Shown in pieces: positions 63,455-64,000 of a stretch of DNA of 64,000 bases; the first letter of the stretch is position 1, and each line of letters begins with the position of its first letter. Below the pieces are notes generated by a model that worked only from the letters and a program-made list of their open reading frames with translations, was not told where the DNA came from and searched no databases. The stretch spans positions 17,937 to 81,936 of the forward strand of contig NZ_AJXL01000002.1 of the NCBI RefSeq assembly GCF_000264055.1. The letters run 5' to 3'. Origin of the DNA: Flavobacterium sp. ACAM 123 (GTDB taxonomy: Bacteria > Bacteroidota > Bacteroidia > Flavobacteriales > Flavobacteriaceae). Position numbers and translations under genes: made by a program.

Positions 63455-64000
63455 TTAATTTACACGCTATTCCATAAACTTGTCATTCTGACAAAGGAAG
63501 GATCTCATTATTTGCCTCAAGTTTGATTGTCAAATTAACCGCAGATTTCGCAGATCGTATTAATGCGTACTCATTGTCTAATTTACACGCTATTCCATAA
63601 ACTTGTCATTCTGACGAAGGAAGAATCTCATCTAGTGACTCGAGTTTGATTGTCAATTTAGCTACAGATTTTACAGATTTAATGGGTAGTACCCATTTTT
63701 TAATTTACATGCTATTCCATAAACTTGTCATTCTGACAAAGGAAGAATCTCATCAGGTCTCTCAAGTTTGATTGTCAATTTAACCGCAAATTTTACAGAT
63801 TTAATGGGTAGTCCGAATTATTTAATTTACACGCTATTCCATAAACTTGTCATTCTGACAAAGGAAGAATCTCATCATGCCTCTCAAGTTTGATTGTCAA
63901 TTTAACCGCAGATTTCACAGATCTTACTGATGAATACCCATTATTTAATTTACACGCTATTTCATAAACTTGTCATTTTTACTTCTGGTTACCATCTCAA
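63455..64000 (+). repeat. Tandem repeat of 122-123 bp (at least 4.4 copies, runs past the window end)
   Basis: The marker acacgctattccataaactt (third copy acatgc) occurs at 63462, 63585, 63707, 63829 and 63952, giving periods of 123, 122, 122 and 123. Each unit contains gtcattctgacaaaggaaga, atctcatc, caagtttgattgtcaattta and accgcagattt. Copies differ by scattered substitutions, most in a short window around the tcatc-atg-cctctc position. There is no open frame through the array. Confidence 0.92.

Noticed and set aside
63455..64000. CRISPR array as an explanation of the tandem repeats
   Set aside because: Period of 122-123 bp, no short repeat-spacer alternation and conserved sequence throughout each unit.

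Overview
The window looks like a chromosome segment of a Flavobacterium-type member of the Bacteroidetes. It is AT-rich. It carries gliding and type IX secretion genes (the 3' end of sprA, a remB-like gene, a PorP/SprF gene) in the neighbourhood order sprA-gcvH-vanZ-like-deoC-remB that I recall from Flavobacterium johnsoniae. Promoters follow the Bacteroidetes pattern TTTG-N17-23-TAnnTTTG rather than sigma70 boxes, and Shine-Dalgarno sequences are largely absent.

Layout. 1-5.2 kb: sprA tail, glycine cleavage H protein, VanZ-like protein, deoxyribose-phosphate aldolase and RemB. 5.4-10.5 kb: a cytochrome oxidase operon (heme O synthase, two subunit III proteins, subunit IV, an atypical thioredoxin-fold protein, Sco, DUF420, a small CxxC membrane protein) without genes for subunits I and II. 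10.5-16.4 kb: DUF4403 lipoprotein, TolC plus membrane-fusion pair, tsaB, MscS channel. 16.4-20.8 kb: a probable gene remnant, dodecin, an Nfu-type iron-sulfur scaffold, PorP/SprF, gamma carbonic anhydrase, glutamate racemase. 20.9-26.6 kb (minus strand): an envelope operon of DUF6089, uppS, bamA and two ompH/skp genes with a good promoter at its head. 26.7-30.5 kb: NAD kinase, CBS protein, pdxJ, esterase and a holin-like membrane protein, with a large cruciform repeat between pdxJ and the esterase.

30.6-47.9 kb is a dense copper/silver-handling island, all on the plus strand: Cys-rich and HMA periplasmic proteins, a DUF3347 lipoprotein, a CxxCH heme-binding protein, a CusA-type pump split in two frames, a CusC-like channel, two consecutive CusB-like adaptors, a DUF305 membrane protein, an HMA-AraC fusion regulator, a P1B-type copper ATPase, two Met-rich lipoproteins, a 45-residue membrane protein, a DUF302 protein and a multicopper oxidase with a Met-rich linker and what looks like a fused PcoB-type barrel. 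The short CPMHPE...CPxCGM metal-binding module occurs five times in four proteins. A plausible working picture is pumping of cytoplasmic Cu(I) by the ATPase, periplasmic binding and oxidation, and export by the Cus pump. A tRNA-Glu gene with a textbook promoter follows the island.

48.6-64 kb is looser and accessory-like: MFS transporter, Baeyer-Villiger-type monooxygenase, hydrolase, NIPSNAP protein, DUF6122, a four-repeat CHRD lipoprotein ending in a cupredoxin, then a minus-strand stress group (flavin reductase, ferritin, HPF-like protein, baeRF-like protein), cupin and DUF3024. Long intergenic stretches contain degenerate dispersed hairpin repeats, and the window ends in a 122-123 bp tandem repeat. 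No CRISPR array, prophage, transposase or integrase was seen.
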